DNA of 64,000 bases from Ixodes scapularis (taxonomy: Eukaryota > Arthropoda > Arachnida > Ixodida > Ixodidae). The position numbers and the translations under genes were made by a program. The notes under the pieces were generated by a model. That model worked only from the letters and a program-made list of their open reading frames with translations. It did not search any database and was not told where the DNA came from. The stretch is from assembly GCF_016920785.2 (NCBI RefSeq), contig NW_024609839.1:9512196-9576195 (forward strand), written 5' to 3'. This document shows positions 23,459-36,672 of this stretch, piece by piece; position 1 is the first letter of the stretch; every line of letters starts with the position of its first letter.

Positions 23459-25928
23459 ATTAAATCCCTTCTGGTTTAATCTCTCGGTTAACAGGGTTGC
23501 CGTTCCATGTAGACTCACCGGTGCGTGTCGTGAACTTTTTGTAGATTCATAGCTTACACATCCACAACCCAAAACTGATATTTAAACAACCCTGCTGGCG
23601 GGGGATCTTTGTTTTGGGGCGAAAAATAACTGGGGATTCCCTGCCGTGATTCGCATATAAGATGCGGAAAAAGTCGAGGCGCTACGGATTCGGCCGCGCA
23701 CTGTTACTCAGCCTTGTCAAAATCCACCGCTAAATTTAGTGGACGGTATTTCTGCGATCATCATATGCTCAACTCAAGTGATATCATAAAGTTGCGAGAC
23801 ACCACAACCGTCTTAGTGTCGCGTGATATTTTTATTTCCCTCTAAATACAAAGGATACATTTTCCCTCTAAATTTAGGGGAGATTTTTCCCGTAAGCTTA
23901 GAGAAGAAATTTCCAGATAAATTAAGCGGGCCACGGCGGGCACAAAAACACGTCCCGGAAGTTCGCCGCCGAACCCCTTTTATATTGCCGTTCAGCTCGA
24001 AGAAAATGTCTGACTTAAACAACAATACAATGTCTCAATAAAATATCGCAAATATTAGGAATCAGCCACCCATGTCCGTATAGTGGCAGCCCGCGTTCCT
24101 GAGCCCATACCCAGTGTAGTTATTCTGCATGTTTCGAATAATGTTCTAGGGTTTAGGAGATATATCGGCGTCGTGTCTGGGTACATATCCCGAGCGCATT
24201 TATCTTGTTTAGGACGCCGCGCTGGCAGGTACTTTCAAAGTATTCCTGGAAGCACATTGCTGTCCGATGCTCAGGGACAGCAAACTTTGAAAGCACTTAG
24301 TCAATTTTTTTTTTGTCTATGGCAAGCGCGTCTAGGGTTTCCATCTTCAAAGGATCAGTTCGATTGATCGCGACTCACGAGCACTACTAAGTTACTTTCA
24401 AACTCCCATAATATGCTATAATATTTTCTTTTAAGCAAAATCAGCTCACAAATACGAAAGGTTGAGTTAAAACAGTAACAATTATGGTTCCCAAGCAGTA
24501 TGTAATATGTTGGGGAAAGAAATAGCAGCAGTGGGATATATTCACAGCTACAGCTATTTTACTTTCTAATTTAGCAAACACAGAAGAGAGAATGACGCTC
24601 TCTAAAACGTCCTGGTAAGCCAGGCGTACTATTTTATCCACAGCTGCCTCAAATTATCGATACTGTCTCTAAGCCACGGGCTTAGCAGTGCCGTAAATAC
24701 TAATGTTTTTTTGTTTTTATAAAAGCTAAAATAGCAACTTTTTTACCATTTGGGCCCGACTTTTTACAGAGGTTCACGTATAACCTTCCATATCTAGATA
24801 ATAATTATAGCGCTCAAAAAGAGCATACTAACGTTAGTCAAATAAAAATTAATCCGAAAAAGGCTCGAATCCATTAGATATATGGGAGCACGTAAAGCAC
24901 AACGCGCTGAACTCACAAGCTGGCAACAGTCACGCACGGACGAAGTCCAAAAGTTGACAAGTGTAAAAAAAGCTCACTAGGTTAAACTCGCAAGCTGTCA
25001 AAAATCATAAATACAGAAATCTCAAAAAACAAAAGTCTAAAAAAATGAAAGCTTCATAAACATGCCACTTTAAAAACTTAAAAAAAAAAAGAACAAACAC
25101 AACTAAAACAAAACGTATCAGTGCCCAAAAGCTCTAGAAAAGAACATATTCAAATACTCGCGTAACTGTCCAAACGTGAAATCGCCCGAACACTCAACGC
25201 TCGCCCACTACTCAACTCGTGCCAAAGCCTCAATGAGAGTCAGTAGGGCTGCACGAACGCGAGAAGACCAATTGGTACAGATATATTTTGTTCGTAAACA
25301 AGTCAGCGCAGACAGCCTATATCCACACAACGCGTTCGCACATAAACGCGCCTATTTATTACGCGAACTTCAAACCAAGCAAACACACACTCAGATGTAT
25401 GTCGTGTACGGCATTTCATTTACGCACGCGCCAAAATATTTTCGTAGAGAGAACGCCGCCATATATTACTCACCCAGTTACAATTCTACGTGACGCATAC
25501 ATTTTCAACCTCATGCGTACCTTCAATAGGCGGGGAAAAAACAACACAAATTCAGAATGAATACAATCTAGATAAGGCGAGGCAGAGAAATACAAAAGGC
25601 AGGTCCAACGGTATGAGATGTGAGCACTTCTCGTACGCGAGAAAAGCAGCGGGCCCGGAACCAATTTGGTTCCTCGTAAACTGCGTCCCATTATCCCGGC
25701 TGATGGCGAGTTCATTTCCTGGCGGAAACGGCCCTTCTCAATATGCAAATGTAAACGTCTCACTTCCTCGGCCACTACATGCAGGCGAACGGGCACGCGC
25801 CTCCGCGCGGCAGCACACACAAGAATCAATCTTGCTGCCAACCTAAGCTTTTTTTTTTTCGTTAATAACTAATAATGCCCCCCCCCCCCCCCTCCCACAA
25901 AAAAAAAAACAAAAAAAATATAGGTACC
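23459..25928. other. No gene seen; TAAATTTA palindromes near 23.7-24.0 kb
   Basis: Short palindromic words such as ACCGCTAAATTTAGTGG (about 23727) and CCCTCTAAATTTAGGGG (about 23865) occur. They echo CCGCTAAATTTAGCGG in the satellite unit at 27.05 kb, suggesting remnants of the same repeat class. The rest (24.0-25.9 kb) is AT-rich with only short frames. A poly-C run lies at about 25878-25892, followed by A runs. Confidence 0.5.
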
Positions 25929-26180
25929 GGGTGTATTTTTTAGTATATATATATAAAAGGTTATAAAGGATTTGTTAAAAACAAAGTCGAGAAACCGACA
26001 CTTATGCGGTTTGTGCAGGTGACTTCTACGGCCAGGGAAACATTGTATAGAGGAATAATCGTAACAATCAGGCGGCCAATTCCAGCAAAATTTTTTAATT
26101 AACTTTTAAATGAGTGACACTAATCATGTTGTTCCAATTAGGAACACGCTTTGTTTACAGGCAGTTTACGGGTCTAGCCC
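25929..26180 (+). mobile_element. Fragment of a GGGTG-ended foldback MITE
   Basis: Starts GGGTGTATTTTTTAG and then an AT run. It shares CGGTTTGTGCAGGTGA, CCAGGG…ACAT and TTTAACTTTTAA-like phrases in order with the left arm of the element at 46247-46920. The right half is missing. Confidence 0.6.
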
Positions 26181-26715
26181 GGTAGGGAGGTAGAGGCAGA
26201 AGACCTTTCTTCCTGACAGAGGCCTGTACCCCCGTAGTATGTACATAATTATAGAAAAACAAACTACACACTCAAAGGATAAAAGAAAGCACTTGGAGTA
26301 TTTACACGTTATAAATATACGCAGTTATCTCAAATAAATCTAAAATATGCTCAACAAAAGGCCATCGTCATGTTTTTTTTTTTTCATCTTGCAAAGAACA
26401 CAGGAGACTGACGCGCGGTAGGAGCAAGACTACCGGTGCGATAACACGCCCGCGCGATTTTTTTGTCTATTATCTCTGATGATAGCCCGAGCCTTGTACT
26501 TGTCGCACGCACTACTACGCTTCCCACGCTCTCAAAGTATTTCTAAAAGTTTTTGATTTAATGTTCTCTGATGACGCTGAATAGGATCCGCACATATTCT
26601 TCACATTACGCAATTAGTTTATCGACGTGAAAAAGCGCAAATGATTAGAAAGAGACGAAGGGGACAGGACCCCCCCCCCCCCGTCTATCGTCTCTTCCTA
26701 CTCATTCGCGTTTTT
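26181..26715. other. No gene seen
   Basis: AT-rich sequence, a T run at about 26372-26384 and a poly-C run at about 26669-26681. No supportable coding region. Confidence 0.5.
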
Positions 26716-27258
26716 AGAGCGCAGCTCTTGGTTGCTCGTTTCCGGGTTGAGCGGCGTCGCTGTTGCCCGCGTCGGCGTAACAGCGCGCGTAAATTATGGG
26801 ACATTTCTCCGCTAAAGTTAGCGCGGAAATTTTCCCGCTAACGTTAGCGGAAAACGTGACCTCAACACTGGGGAATTGTAATAGACCGTTCCCGCAGCCC
26901 GCTAAGCACCCGGATAGCGCTCCGTAATTCGCCACAAGACCTTGAACTATGCGGAGAAGGCTGGCGGCGCGCGTGCGCAGGTTCGGGCGTTTTTTCACGG
27001 ATATCGTAGCGAAGAAGAAAAACAGTCTACTACAATTTCCTACTATTTCAGTTTCGCCGCTAAATTTAGCGGGGAAATGACATCATGAATTCGTGTCACG
27101 TTGCTCACGAACAAATTCAGCGGCACGAGGGGAGCCGGAGGGAAGGAGGAAGAAGAGGGGAAGGTACGATGGGGGAGAAGGGACATACCCTCCTCCTCCT
27201 CAAAAGCTGCGCTCTAGTTTCGCATTACGATATCTGTAAACGTCTTTCATTTTTTTTA
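26716..27258 (+). repeat. Satellite-carrying element, divergent unit 5
   Basis: It begins AGAGCGCAGCTCTTGG with TTTCCGGGTTGAGCGGCGTC and ends AAAAGCTGCGCTCT (27202-27215) with a CGTCTTTCATTTTT tail, matching units 1-4. The interior differs. It holds palindromes of the CCGCTAACGTTAGCGG type (about 26811-26850 and 27057-27072) and no CRE or GTAACCCTC arrays. This shows that a conserved shell carries different tandem contents. Confidence 0.75.
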
Positions 27259-28140
27259 TATATATGTCTAACCAACTAGCCCACCAGTTAATCTAAATAT
27301 AGTATAGTTTCTCACGTTGTTCGCCGCCTCATCATTGGTCATTCGTGCCAACATTAACGGGGTCCATGTTAACGAGACTCGACTATACTTATATATTATA
27401 ATATAGTATATTTATGATATATTTATTTTAGCTCAGGAGAGCCGCGCCGTTCTTTGTGCGTTTCCCGTGCAATAATTTGAGATATAGTGGTTATAAAGTG
27501 TCTCAAACAGGCGCTAAAACAAAATTAGCAGCCCAGAGCTTTTACAGCAAGCCGTAGCCCTATTTGTAAGTAGTACAGCTAAAGATAGACAAAACAACTA
27601 TTTTTCATCGAGCAATTCCGAAGCTCATTCGTTTTGCATCCGCTCAGGTCTTTAACGAGCTTCAGTTCTTATTAAAATGTGTTTTGTCAGCGCAATTATT
27701 CACGCGTCTTTGTGTGTTCTTTTGTGTATGTAACTCCCTTAACGTAACTTTTAGCAGTGTGCTTTCTTTGTGAGCGTGCCGGTAATTTTGATAACTGCAG
27801 AGTACAATTGAAGATTTGTTTTATATAACCTCCTTCATAATATATCTTATTTTAACGAATATGCGTCTCCAATGAGGTGTGCGTTCAGTTATCTCGTAAA
27901 ACTGCTGAACATATTGTAATTTTGTTTTATTTCGTGTCTGTAAGACATATATTAGGATGACAAGCGACTCGTGCGCGAAATATTTTATTATTGTACATGT
28001 TTGCTGTCCATATGGGTAGCCGAAAAATAAAGCAAAAGGAGCGTTCTCCCCAAACGTTTCCATTTATTACTGTTCGCCGATATATCGAACTACAGTTTTC
28101 TGAGAGAACGTAGTGACCATAATCTAAGAGAAGTTTATAT
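27259..28140. other. AT-rich DNA, no gene seen
   Basis: Short unrelated frames only. Confidence 0.5.
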
Positions 28141-29100
28141 GGTGGCTCTAGGGGCCTCTATCATTCGAAACCCGCACAGAGGCGGCCGCTGGCTGAACGC
28201 ACGAGCGTCTCGGTACACAGACTAATTGATTCGGAGGCGCCGGCACGCTCCACCCGGGTTGCTCCTCCTAATGCCGAGAGAAACCGGAACAGAGAGGCTC
28301 GTCTACCCTTTAGACCCCGAGATTATTCTTGCCCAAGTGCCGCTCTATATCGTGCCGTCGCCGACCCTTTTCCCATTGCTCCGACCGCCTTCCTTTCTGC
28401 GCAAAGATATTTTCCCGCAGAATTGTTTTGTTTGCTTTTTCGGCGTGCCGGCGTTCGGCGGTGTTTGAACCCGAAGAGGCAGCACGTTCACCCGGAAAAC
28501 GACGCTGAAATGTTTCAACGGCGTAAGCGCGCGAGCACTCAACCTCACAGAGAGGGCTTACACGAGCGTTGGCCCCGGCTCTGGTTGGCCCCAGAGCAAT
28601 ATAAAGAGACAGTTTGGTCAATGTGAGCAGCGGCGCAAGCGGCGTTGCAGCCTGTGCCGCATACTCCCCCCGCGAAGATAATGCGAAGAAAAATATATAT
28701 GAGATGACCTCAAAGGAGCCGTGTACCTCGGCGAAGATATCTTTTTGTTTCTGGGTGAGGCTGGAAGTATATGACTGGATAATTGTGCGAGCTTGATGGA
28801 AATCGAAAGTTTCAATGTGCCGGGTGCGTTTACTGAGCGAGAAACAATTGACTGGAGATGTTTCCCGAAACATCTAGCGAAACTGCGAATGTGGAGTGCG
28901 TGTTCTGTGTTAGGGTCGAAATTTCCACGGTGTTGTGTCACAATTTTGGCCCTGGGCTTGGTCGTGGCCGAGGCGGGGCTGCGACTGCAATCCAAAGAAA
29001 AATGGTGTGCATTTTGAATGTCGCTGTGACGACCACGTCGCGTCCGTTGCCCTTTCAAATACGAACGGTCAAAAACTTAAACTCTAGCGTGCAGAAATGA
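28141..29100. other. GC-richer stretch, no gene confirmed
   Basis: The stretch is less AT-rich than its surroundings. Overlapping frames on both strands (up to 187 codons at 28310-28873 minus) lack domains, and their mutual overlap suggests GC-driven openness. A TATAAAG motif at 28600-28606 lies about 20 bases upstream of TCAATG, so a Pol II core promoter is possible but no transcript is identifiable. Confidence 0.4.
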
Positions 29101-31883
29101 TATACTTGAATGCATCCTTACCTAAAAATTGTGATTAGAAGATATGCGTTCAGCTCATTCCCTACGCTAGGGGATATACGTGGCCAGTGATTGGTTACAA
29201 GAGATGTCGATCAGCGCGCCCAAGGTCATTGAAAAAATTTCAGCCGATGACGTGCCCCTATTCTTTTTATATTCTCACAAATTAATGACCAAACTCTCTA
29301 TACGTATACGCGTAGCGCCATCTGAGATTTAACCTGAATTTTATAAAATATAGAGCGATCCCGTTTTTGTAATGGCTGCAATTGTGACTGCTTCTCAAAT
29401 ACCTTTGGGTTGAAAGCCGTTCAAGAAGATACGAAGTATTTGCAAAATCGTCAATAAATAAATGGTATTATGACTTTCATTTAATGAACAACTTGACTTT
29501 ATTTTTTTTTTCTCCTGGAACACCGACGTGTAAAACTGTGCTGTTCATAAGGGAAAATGTCACATGAATCTTAAGAAACGCTGATGCCTGTAATACATAG
29601 ATAGATATAGATATGTTTTCCAAATGCGACTGCATTCGTAAATTAGCATTACATTTAATAGCTCGGTGATTCATTCGTGGACATTCTCAGCGACCAGAAG
29701 ATGCTCGGGACACGCCCTGAAATTTTAAGGCTCCAAGTGAAGAGACGCTCATATCGTTTACAAATATTCTACATTCTATGCATAAAGTAACGTTCATTAA
29801 AAACATAGTTTATATAATTTCGCTCAAAAAGCTATACGTTTACCTGCACCAAAAAAAAAAAATTCAATGCTCCGAAAATTATCTATAAAAAGTTCTAACC
29901 GTTTACCTTTCTGCTTTAGCAAAACCAAATTTTGGTGACACACGGTGATACTATAGACGAATCCTTAACTCATAGTCAGGAAACAACAACGTTTTTCTCA
30001 AGAAACTGAATCTAGATCTCCCTAACTTAAGAAAACACATTCGAACCAAGGCCATAAACACGCGAAGTAAAAGAACAGCTAAAACGGCACATAATTCACC
30101 AGAATGTCGATGCAAAGACATCGCAAAAAAAAAAAAAAAAATAGAACCAAACGTAAAGGACTAGCCAAAGGACTTTGGCTAGTCAGGCAGCTCCCTAAAA
30201 ATTGGTTCCACCGACTAAACATGCGGAACGAAAAGGCCTTCGCGGCTGGAAGAAGGAACACTCACACGCACCGCTTTGGGAGCCAAAGAAAGGCCAACCG
30301 AGGAAGCCGAGTTTAGCACCCGCGTCACGTTCAACTTTCCGAGCAATTTGTCACGACGCACAGACACTCACGCACAGACACTCACAAACGACTTCTCCGG
30401 TAAAACAAGCGACAGTACCCAGCCGCTACTAAGCAGCCCCACTTTCCCACCTGGAGGAACCCAACTCGTTCGCTCCCACCCCCTCCATCCTGTTACAGGC
30501 ACATATTGTACGAAACTAAACACACTTCAACAACGAAGCAAAACCAACGACAAAGCCCCTAGCTAGATGAGAGTCGCCCCGGGCCTCATTTAGTCGCCGC
30601 CGCTGCAACCGGCTCTTCCACTTTCAATGAGCGGCGAGTACGAAAGTGACGCGCGCGTTGGGCGAATGCGCGGCCGAAACAACACGCGTCTTACCAGCGC
30701 AAAAGCGCCTCCTTGCGGCACTTGTTGGCGGCGCCTCGACGTAGCCGCTAGAAATAATTAGGCGGGCTTAATTACCAACATGCTGCTTTCTTGTTTTGTA
30801 AGAGGAACGCTGTTTGTTCGAGCTTTTAGGTTCTTGAAAGGCTTGGCGTGGGTGTCTACGTACGTGATTATCCGTATGGGTGTATAGAGCTCCTAGTATG
30901 TAAGCTTATATCTTCGTCCTCGATACCGCTTTTAGTTGAGCTAGTTGGTACGTATTCAAGATTGGTCAGACTGGACTTAAACGAAAAGATAACTTACAAA
31001 AACAGATAACTGGTAAGAAAAACGTTTAGCGTTTAAAGGTGAAAATAATAGTTTCGTCGTGTAAATAATTGTTAAAACCAATTGTTATGTTGTGTATACG
31101 CAAACAGCCTCCAAAAAAGACGATTACATACACGAAGACGTGTGCTAAAGCAAAGATGTTAGTCAGTTCTTTTGTCTTGTCCCCTGTAAGTTCTGTAAGT
31201 TCTAGCTGACCGATCACCTTATTCTGTTGCTTGGAACGAAGGTTTAGGCCTTTGCGTGCTTTTATTATGGTTGATGGGACGTCTAAGATGATAGCTCCTA
31301 ACTCACACTGCGAAGACGGCGGAATTCTTAGCAAAGTCGCTTTGTTCTAATTAATGCCAGTGTTTCTAATGGGCAGTTTTCTCGAAGAAGACAGGGGTAC
31401 TTTGGTGTGCAATACGTGTCGGCTTTGAACGCGCAACGAGCCCTCCCAATCTTGTGGGGAATCTGAACTTGATTAGGAGGGCGCATAATGCCGCCTAGAT
31501 GAACGACGAGCCGTGGTTTATATCGTTTTCTATTTTGTAGTCAATATTTACTAGTTATACGGTCCTTAGTTAGAAATTGTTCCCCTCAATCAGCGCGGAT
31601 AAAATATCTGCTCACAGTTTGTTGCACTCAGGAAGTTGTTTAAGGTTTTCTCATTAGTTTCAAAAACATTAAAGATTTGTTTTAAAGCCGCGTAATAAGG
31701 TAACGTTATTCGGCCAATAGTTTACACTACAATTTACGAATAAAAACTTTACACGGCATATATACCGCACTGAGGTCAAGAGTCGCCTCTATAATTACAT
31801 TGTGCCCCCCCCCCTCCCCTGCCCTTTCTTAAAAGTAAACATTTCGGCGGAACTCCGCCAGGTTAGGTAAGTAATAGGAAAGG
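29101..31883. other. No gene seen; small hairpin and GC-rich patch
   Basis: A perfect 12-bp hairpin, GACTAGCCAAAG with its complement around a GA loop, lies at 30159-30184. A GC-rich patch spans about 30570-30760. Poly-A (30125-30141) and poly-C (about 31805-31818) runs are present. Nothing else can be named. Confidence 0.5.
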
Positions 31884-32829
31884 GTACTTTATAGATTCTA
31901 ACCAATTCATTCAATGTGCCAGACATTTCGAAGCCGGCTCGGCTTGTTGATCACGGGTGAATCAGTGACTGTCTGTGCGTCCAAAGGTAGCAATTCGTCG
32001 TTTTTTCTTCTCTCTCTTAGCATTCTTTTCTTCTTCTGTCTTTGAGTGTGACGAATCGTAGCCCGTGTATATAGCTGTTCGGAAGCGTTCCGGTAGATCG
32101 GTTTAGAATGCTGTTAGTATTTTGTATGTGCCAAGATTCTATAAGAGCCTCTTTCTCCAGTTTCTTTCTCTGTCGAGGGTGGAACTGCTGTCAAAGTCGA
32201 TGACGTGGCCGGTCTTCTGAGCATGTTCCGCTGGCACGTCGCCTTGAATGTCTTTCTCCTTTACTTCATACTTATGTCTGTGCAGACGTTCGAGAAAGTT
32301 CTTCGTTTCCTTCACGTAAGAGGCGTCGCATTCAGTAAAAAGAATTTGGTGAATCAGACGTTGAGCTTTTTCTTTTGAGGGACGATCCTTTGTTAGAGGA
32401 TGAAAATCGCCTATATTCAAGACGAGTGTATGTGTAACTGCGATGCCGTACGGTCTCAGAACGCGGGCTATGACCTCGCTCATGCTATGGAGATACGGGA
32501 CGCAGACGGGGCTGGAGGTGTTTTTGTGTTTGATATAGGAAGGTGACAAAGTTTCTTGTATAACTTGTTGACGAATATTGTGGGGTAGTTCTTTTTCGAA
32601 GGTCTCGTTTTATAAGGTCGACTTCCATCTTAAGTGACTTCTCTGTTCAGCAGACCGTGAGGACGCGTCGAAAGAGCGCCGACACCACAAAGGATTTGTG
32701 AGTCGTGGGGTGGTCTAACAAGAAGTTTAGGTGGCGACCGTTGGGCGCTGATTTCCTGTATACTTGGAAGGTGGACAGTTTCCCTGTTTTTTTCCACGGA
32801 CACATTCATAAATGGAAGGCATCGGCACT
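31884..32829 (-). mobile_element. Penelope-like element 3' half with GIY-YIG endonuclease (minus)
   Basis: Read on the minus strand from about 32829, the translation begins LPFMNVSVEKN and continues to RPPHDSQILCGVGAL, the segment between RT and endonuclease in PLEs. An open frame follows (32549-32139, 136 codons) with a degenerate GIY-YIG core (CDASYVKETKNFLERLHRHK). AEHAQKTGHVIDFD comes next and, past a frame change, KRLLLESWHIQ; the Glu of ESWHIQ is at the family's catalytic position. The CCHH-like Cys before CDASYV partly survives. The RT is missing. It lies head-to-head with a second copy. Confidence 0.75.
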
Positions 32830-33606
32830 CTTTCGACGCGCCCTCACGGTCTGCTGAACAGAGAAGTCACTTAAGATGGAAGTCGACCCTATAAAACGAG
32901 ACCTTCGAAAAAGAACTACCCCACAATATTCGTCAACAAGTTATACAAGAAACTTTGTCACCTTCCTACATCAAACACAAAAACACCTCCAGCCCCTACT
33001 GCGTCCCGTACCTTCGTGGCACGAGCGAGGTCCTAGCCCGTGTTCTGAGACCGTACGGCATCGCAGTTACACATAAACCCGTGTCAACTATACGCTATTT
33101 TCTTCCTCTTCCAAAGGACCGCCCCCCAAAAGAAAACGCTTAAGGCCTGATTTACCAAATTCCTTGTGCTGAATGTGACGCCTCTTATGTGAAGAATTCT
33201 CGAACGTCTGCGCAGACATAAGTATGACGTAAAGAAGACACACACACAAGGCAACGCGTCGGCGGAACATCCTTAGAAGACCGGCTACGTCGGTAAATTT
33301 GACAGCAGTTCCATCCTCGACAGAGAAGGACACTGAAGAAAGTGGCTTTTATTCGAATTTCGGCACATACAAAACACTAGCAACAATCTGAACCAACCCA
33401 CCGAAACGCTTCCAAGCAGCTATATGCACGGGTACGATGCGCGACACACAAAAACAGAAGCAGAAAACAATGCTAAGAGAAAGAAAAAAACAACAACAGA
33501 TTGGTACCTTTGGGCACACATACAGTCACCCATGAACAAGTAGCCGAGCATGCTTCGAAACGTCTGGAGTGTTCAAGATATTGGTTAGAGTCTACAAAGT
33601 ACCCCC
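32830..33606 (+). mobile_element. Penelope-like element 3' half (plus), inverted partner
   Basis: Nearly the reverse complement of the preceding element for about 780 bases. It begins in GCACTCTTTCGACGCGCCC, keeps SPSYIKHKNTSS and a decayed GIY-YIG region with stops and frameshifts, and ends in a poly-C run at about 33601-33614. Both 3' ends point outward, forming a large palindrome with a short asymmetric centre. Confidence 0.7.
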
Positions 33607-35975
33607 CCCCCCCCTTTTTCTCTGATAAATAAATAAATTTGAAAACTGTTAAAAGTGAACCCAGATATATCAAAAACTCCAGCGCAGGTCAAATTTTCAT
33701 TTTATCTGGACCCACTAGAAGGAGAAAAAAGAAAAGAAAAGCACTATGCATATTGTCAGCAGATAGACAGAAACCTGAAAGCAGAAGGTACCCAATAGAC
33801 AAAACTTCGTTTATTTGGTACCGAATTCTTGTTAATGCAACATATTTAATCTGGACTTCTGTCACATTCTTAATTAGTTCAGGAATACACACGTATGAGA
33901 TAATGGTCGTGAACCGTAACTTAATTTCAGCAAATTGACTGATCAGACTACTCATTAAAAACACAAAGATAGCTTTATACGTGTGGCAACTATAAAGTAG
34001 AAAAACAACCTTTCCGGCCTTTCCCTCCTTTGCAAGCTCCCAAAACCCGGAATTCTCGGGCGTGCCTCGCCTCACACGAGCAGCTCATCGGGCCTTTCCA
34101 GGTACCCTTTGAAGCCGGCAGACATGATGGAACATCGTGAGCTTTTTATGCGTACACTAATCAATCTTCTCTACCCACCACTCGGGGCGTTGCTGCCGTC
34201 TCTGCCGCAGCTGCTGCCGCCTTCACTCAAGCTAACGTCTCCTTTCCCGTTAAGCCTAAACTCCTGTTGGACCACAGCGAATGATACAACTCGAGTCGAC
34301 CAATGAGGAGGTCGTTAAAGTCCCAAGTGTGAGCATTCGATGAACAAACGTGAACGGATCATCTTCCTCGTTTAGTTGGCGTCAAATTTAAGCCGGTTCA
34401 ACGAAGTGTGTGTTATATTGTTTAAAACGTTATTGTTTTCCCGTTAATCAAAACGTTAGGGGGCGCAAAAACGTTCCTTGGATATGCCTCAGCTCATCAT
34501 GGAGGTCACTTGAGAAACTTTAGGGGCGCGATTTGTGGGAACAAAAAATCATTTCGTTCGAAGCACGAGCTTTGATGGGTGTGTGCCGGTATCAATCATG
34601 CAGTTTTGTGCCTTCAGGAAAAAAAAAAAAGATAAAAGTATCAGCTATCGTTGTGTTTTCTTTTTTCTCATATTCTGCGGGTTAAGGCGAAGCGCATCTT
34701 CCTTTAGACAAACATGGGCGAGTCAAGGGGCCGTCGAAAGAGTTCTTACCAAACCCATGTTTGTTCTTTTTAGTGTTTAATGCTTGTGGGTGACTATTTT
34801 GCTAGTATTTTTGTTTCTGTGACTTTTCATTTTTAATTAAAAACAAGAAAATTGGTTTGAAAACAAAATAGGAGCGCATGCTAGACCGAAGACTAATACT
34901 GGACCTTCTGAATTCTCACGAGCTGTGAGGTGGCTTTGTATTTTTCAAAATGGTCAATAGTGGTTCATTGGTGGAGAGTATAATTTTAGTCTGTGCAGTA
35001 CGACAATAATCTGAGTTTTAACGTTCATCACGAAGGTGACATTACAAGACAGTTCGCCGTTACAATGCTCCTCTATATACGGTCAAAAAAAAACAACAAA
35101 AAAACACATCGAGCTCAACGTCCCGTTGTTCTGAACCTTGCTTTTTCAATGAACGTACTCTTACATGCTATCCGTTAATGTACCCGCTCACATTGTCCCG
35201 CACAGATAATAATATACCGATTTGAAGTATAATTACGTCCATAACTGTGACAGAACCGTGGTGGAGAATAAAATGCAATATGATTTAATTCTTGTAATTA
35301 ATCATGCTTCGAATCATGACTGAAAACAGGATTTAAAGCATACTACCTTTCCTATGGTAATTTAAATCAAATCTTACCCGCAAAATAATAATTTTTTTGT
35401 TTGTTTACAGCTTGCCTATATATTTATTTTAATTGCTCTCTGCATATGCTTTCTATTTTTATTTAAAACAAAACAAGTACAGGAGCAAAGAAGGCTGTAT
35501 ACGAACAAAGGGAAGTTAACGAAAAAATAGTCGGAGTGCAGGCGAGCTGGTGTAAGTTGAACATGATTGTAAACCTGAGACTGGGGCAGAAAAGAGAACA
35601 CAACAGAAGGTAGAAAAAGTTACTTCTTAAGCGAATCAGAGTTCCGAGCCTAAAGTTTACCTTCCCCTTCGTTCTTCAGGTACAGAACGTTCTATTGCCC
35701 CAAAGTGGTAACCCACGCGACAAAAACAAAAACGAGAAAAGAAATGTCCTATTGGAATGAAGTCCCAAAAGGAAAGTAAAAAAAATAAGGCCTTTTCACT
35801 CACTAAAAAAAAATGAAGGTGTTATTTTTGAGTACCATGGGGATGCCCCAGTAAAAACTTGTTAAATAAACTGAACTTTAATTTTACCGCAATTCTTTAT
35901 TTTGCATTGTTTCAATGATTGCAACGCAATGATCTCGTATCAATCAGTAATCTGCAGTCCTTAAAATAAATGTTG
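33607..35975. other. No gene seen
   Basis: Mainly AT-rich. Overlapping opposite-strand frames (33639-33938 plus, 33689-34075 minus) show no domain. A small tract at 34185-34270 is CTG/CCG-like but has no repeat partner. Confidence 0.5.
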
Positions 35976-36672
35976 AGTACTTTGCACAGTCGTCATTTCC
36001 TTATCGAAACTTTCACGGCACCATAACTTTTTTAATAGGTTTTACAAAGGTTATACAACACATACACAAAAAACTAAAAATATCAATAAAATATTTCTAT
36101 GCAAACAAACATATCAAACATGGCATAAAAACGTGTTTTAGAGACATATTCACAATTTTTTTGCAAATAAACCATCTTTCATAATACTTCACAAAACATA
36201 TCAAAATACGGGTATTTAAATATTCTTTACGGATATGTAAAAATTATATGCCCACCCTTAATTGTCTTCTTGTTATTAACGCGGAAATGCGGCTGATTTC
36301 TCAAAATGTGGCAAGATTGGGCGTCGGTATTTAAAAAAACTCCATCTTTTATTTTTTTTTAACTCCCCGTGGCACTTTACAGTGACTTGAACTAACCTGT
36401 GATGGCAAAAGATTGAGTAACATATGACCTCCAAGCGGGAAAAGCTACGACAAACCTTCACTCGGAGCGAGCCGACGTCTTCGTCAAGGCGGCTTTGCCG
36501 CACAGCATCAAACGTTTTGAGCGTTAGTTATGGCATGTATTTTATATTATTAAAATTCTTTTTTTCATAAGGGCTGAGTATTAGTGACTCGAAAATGAAC
36601 TTTGAGCTGGAATACCATTAATTAGCTTACAATTCACAGGAACAAAACGGCCCCACTGTGCGAATTCGCTAA

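Noticed and set aside
28600..28606. TATA box of a host gene
   Set aside because: Motif alone; no supported transcript or ORF downstream.
28310..28873. 187-codon minus ORF in a GC-richer stretch
   Set aside because: Overlapped by open frames on the other strand and without domain; GC content explains the openness.
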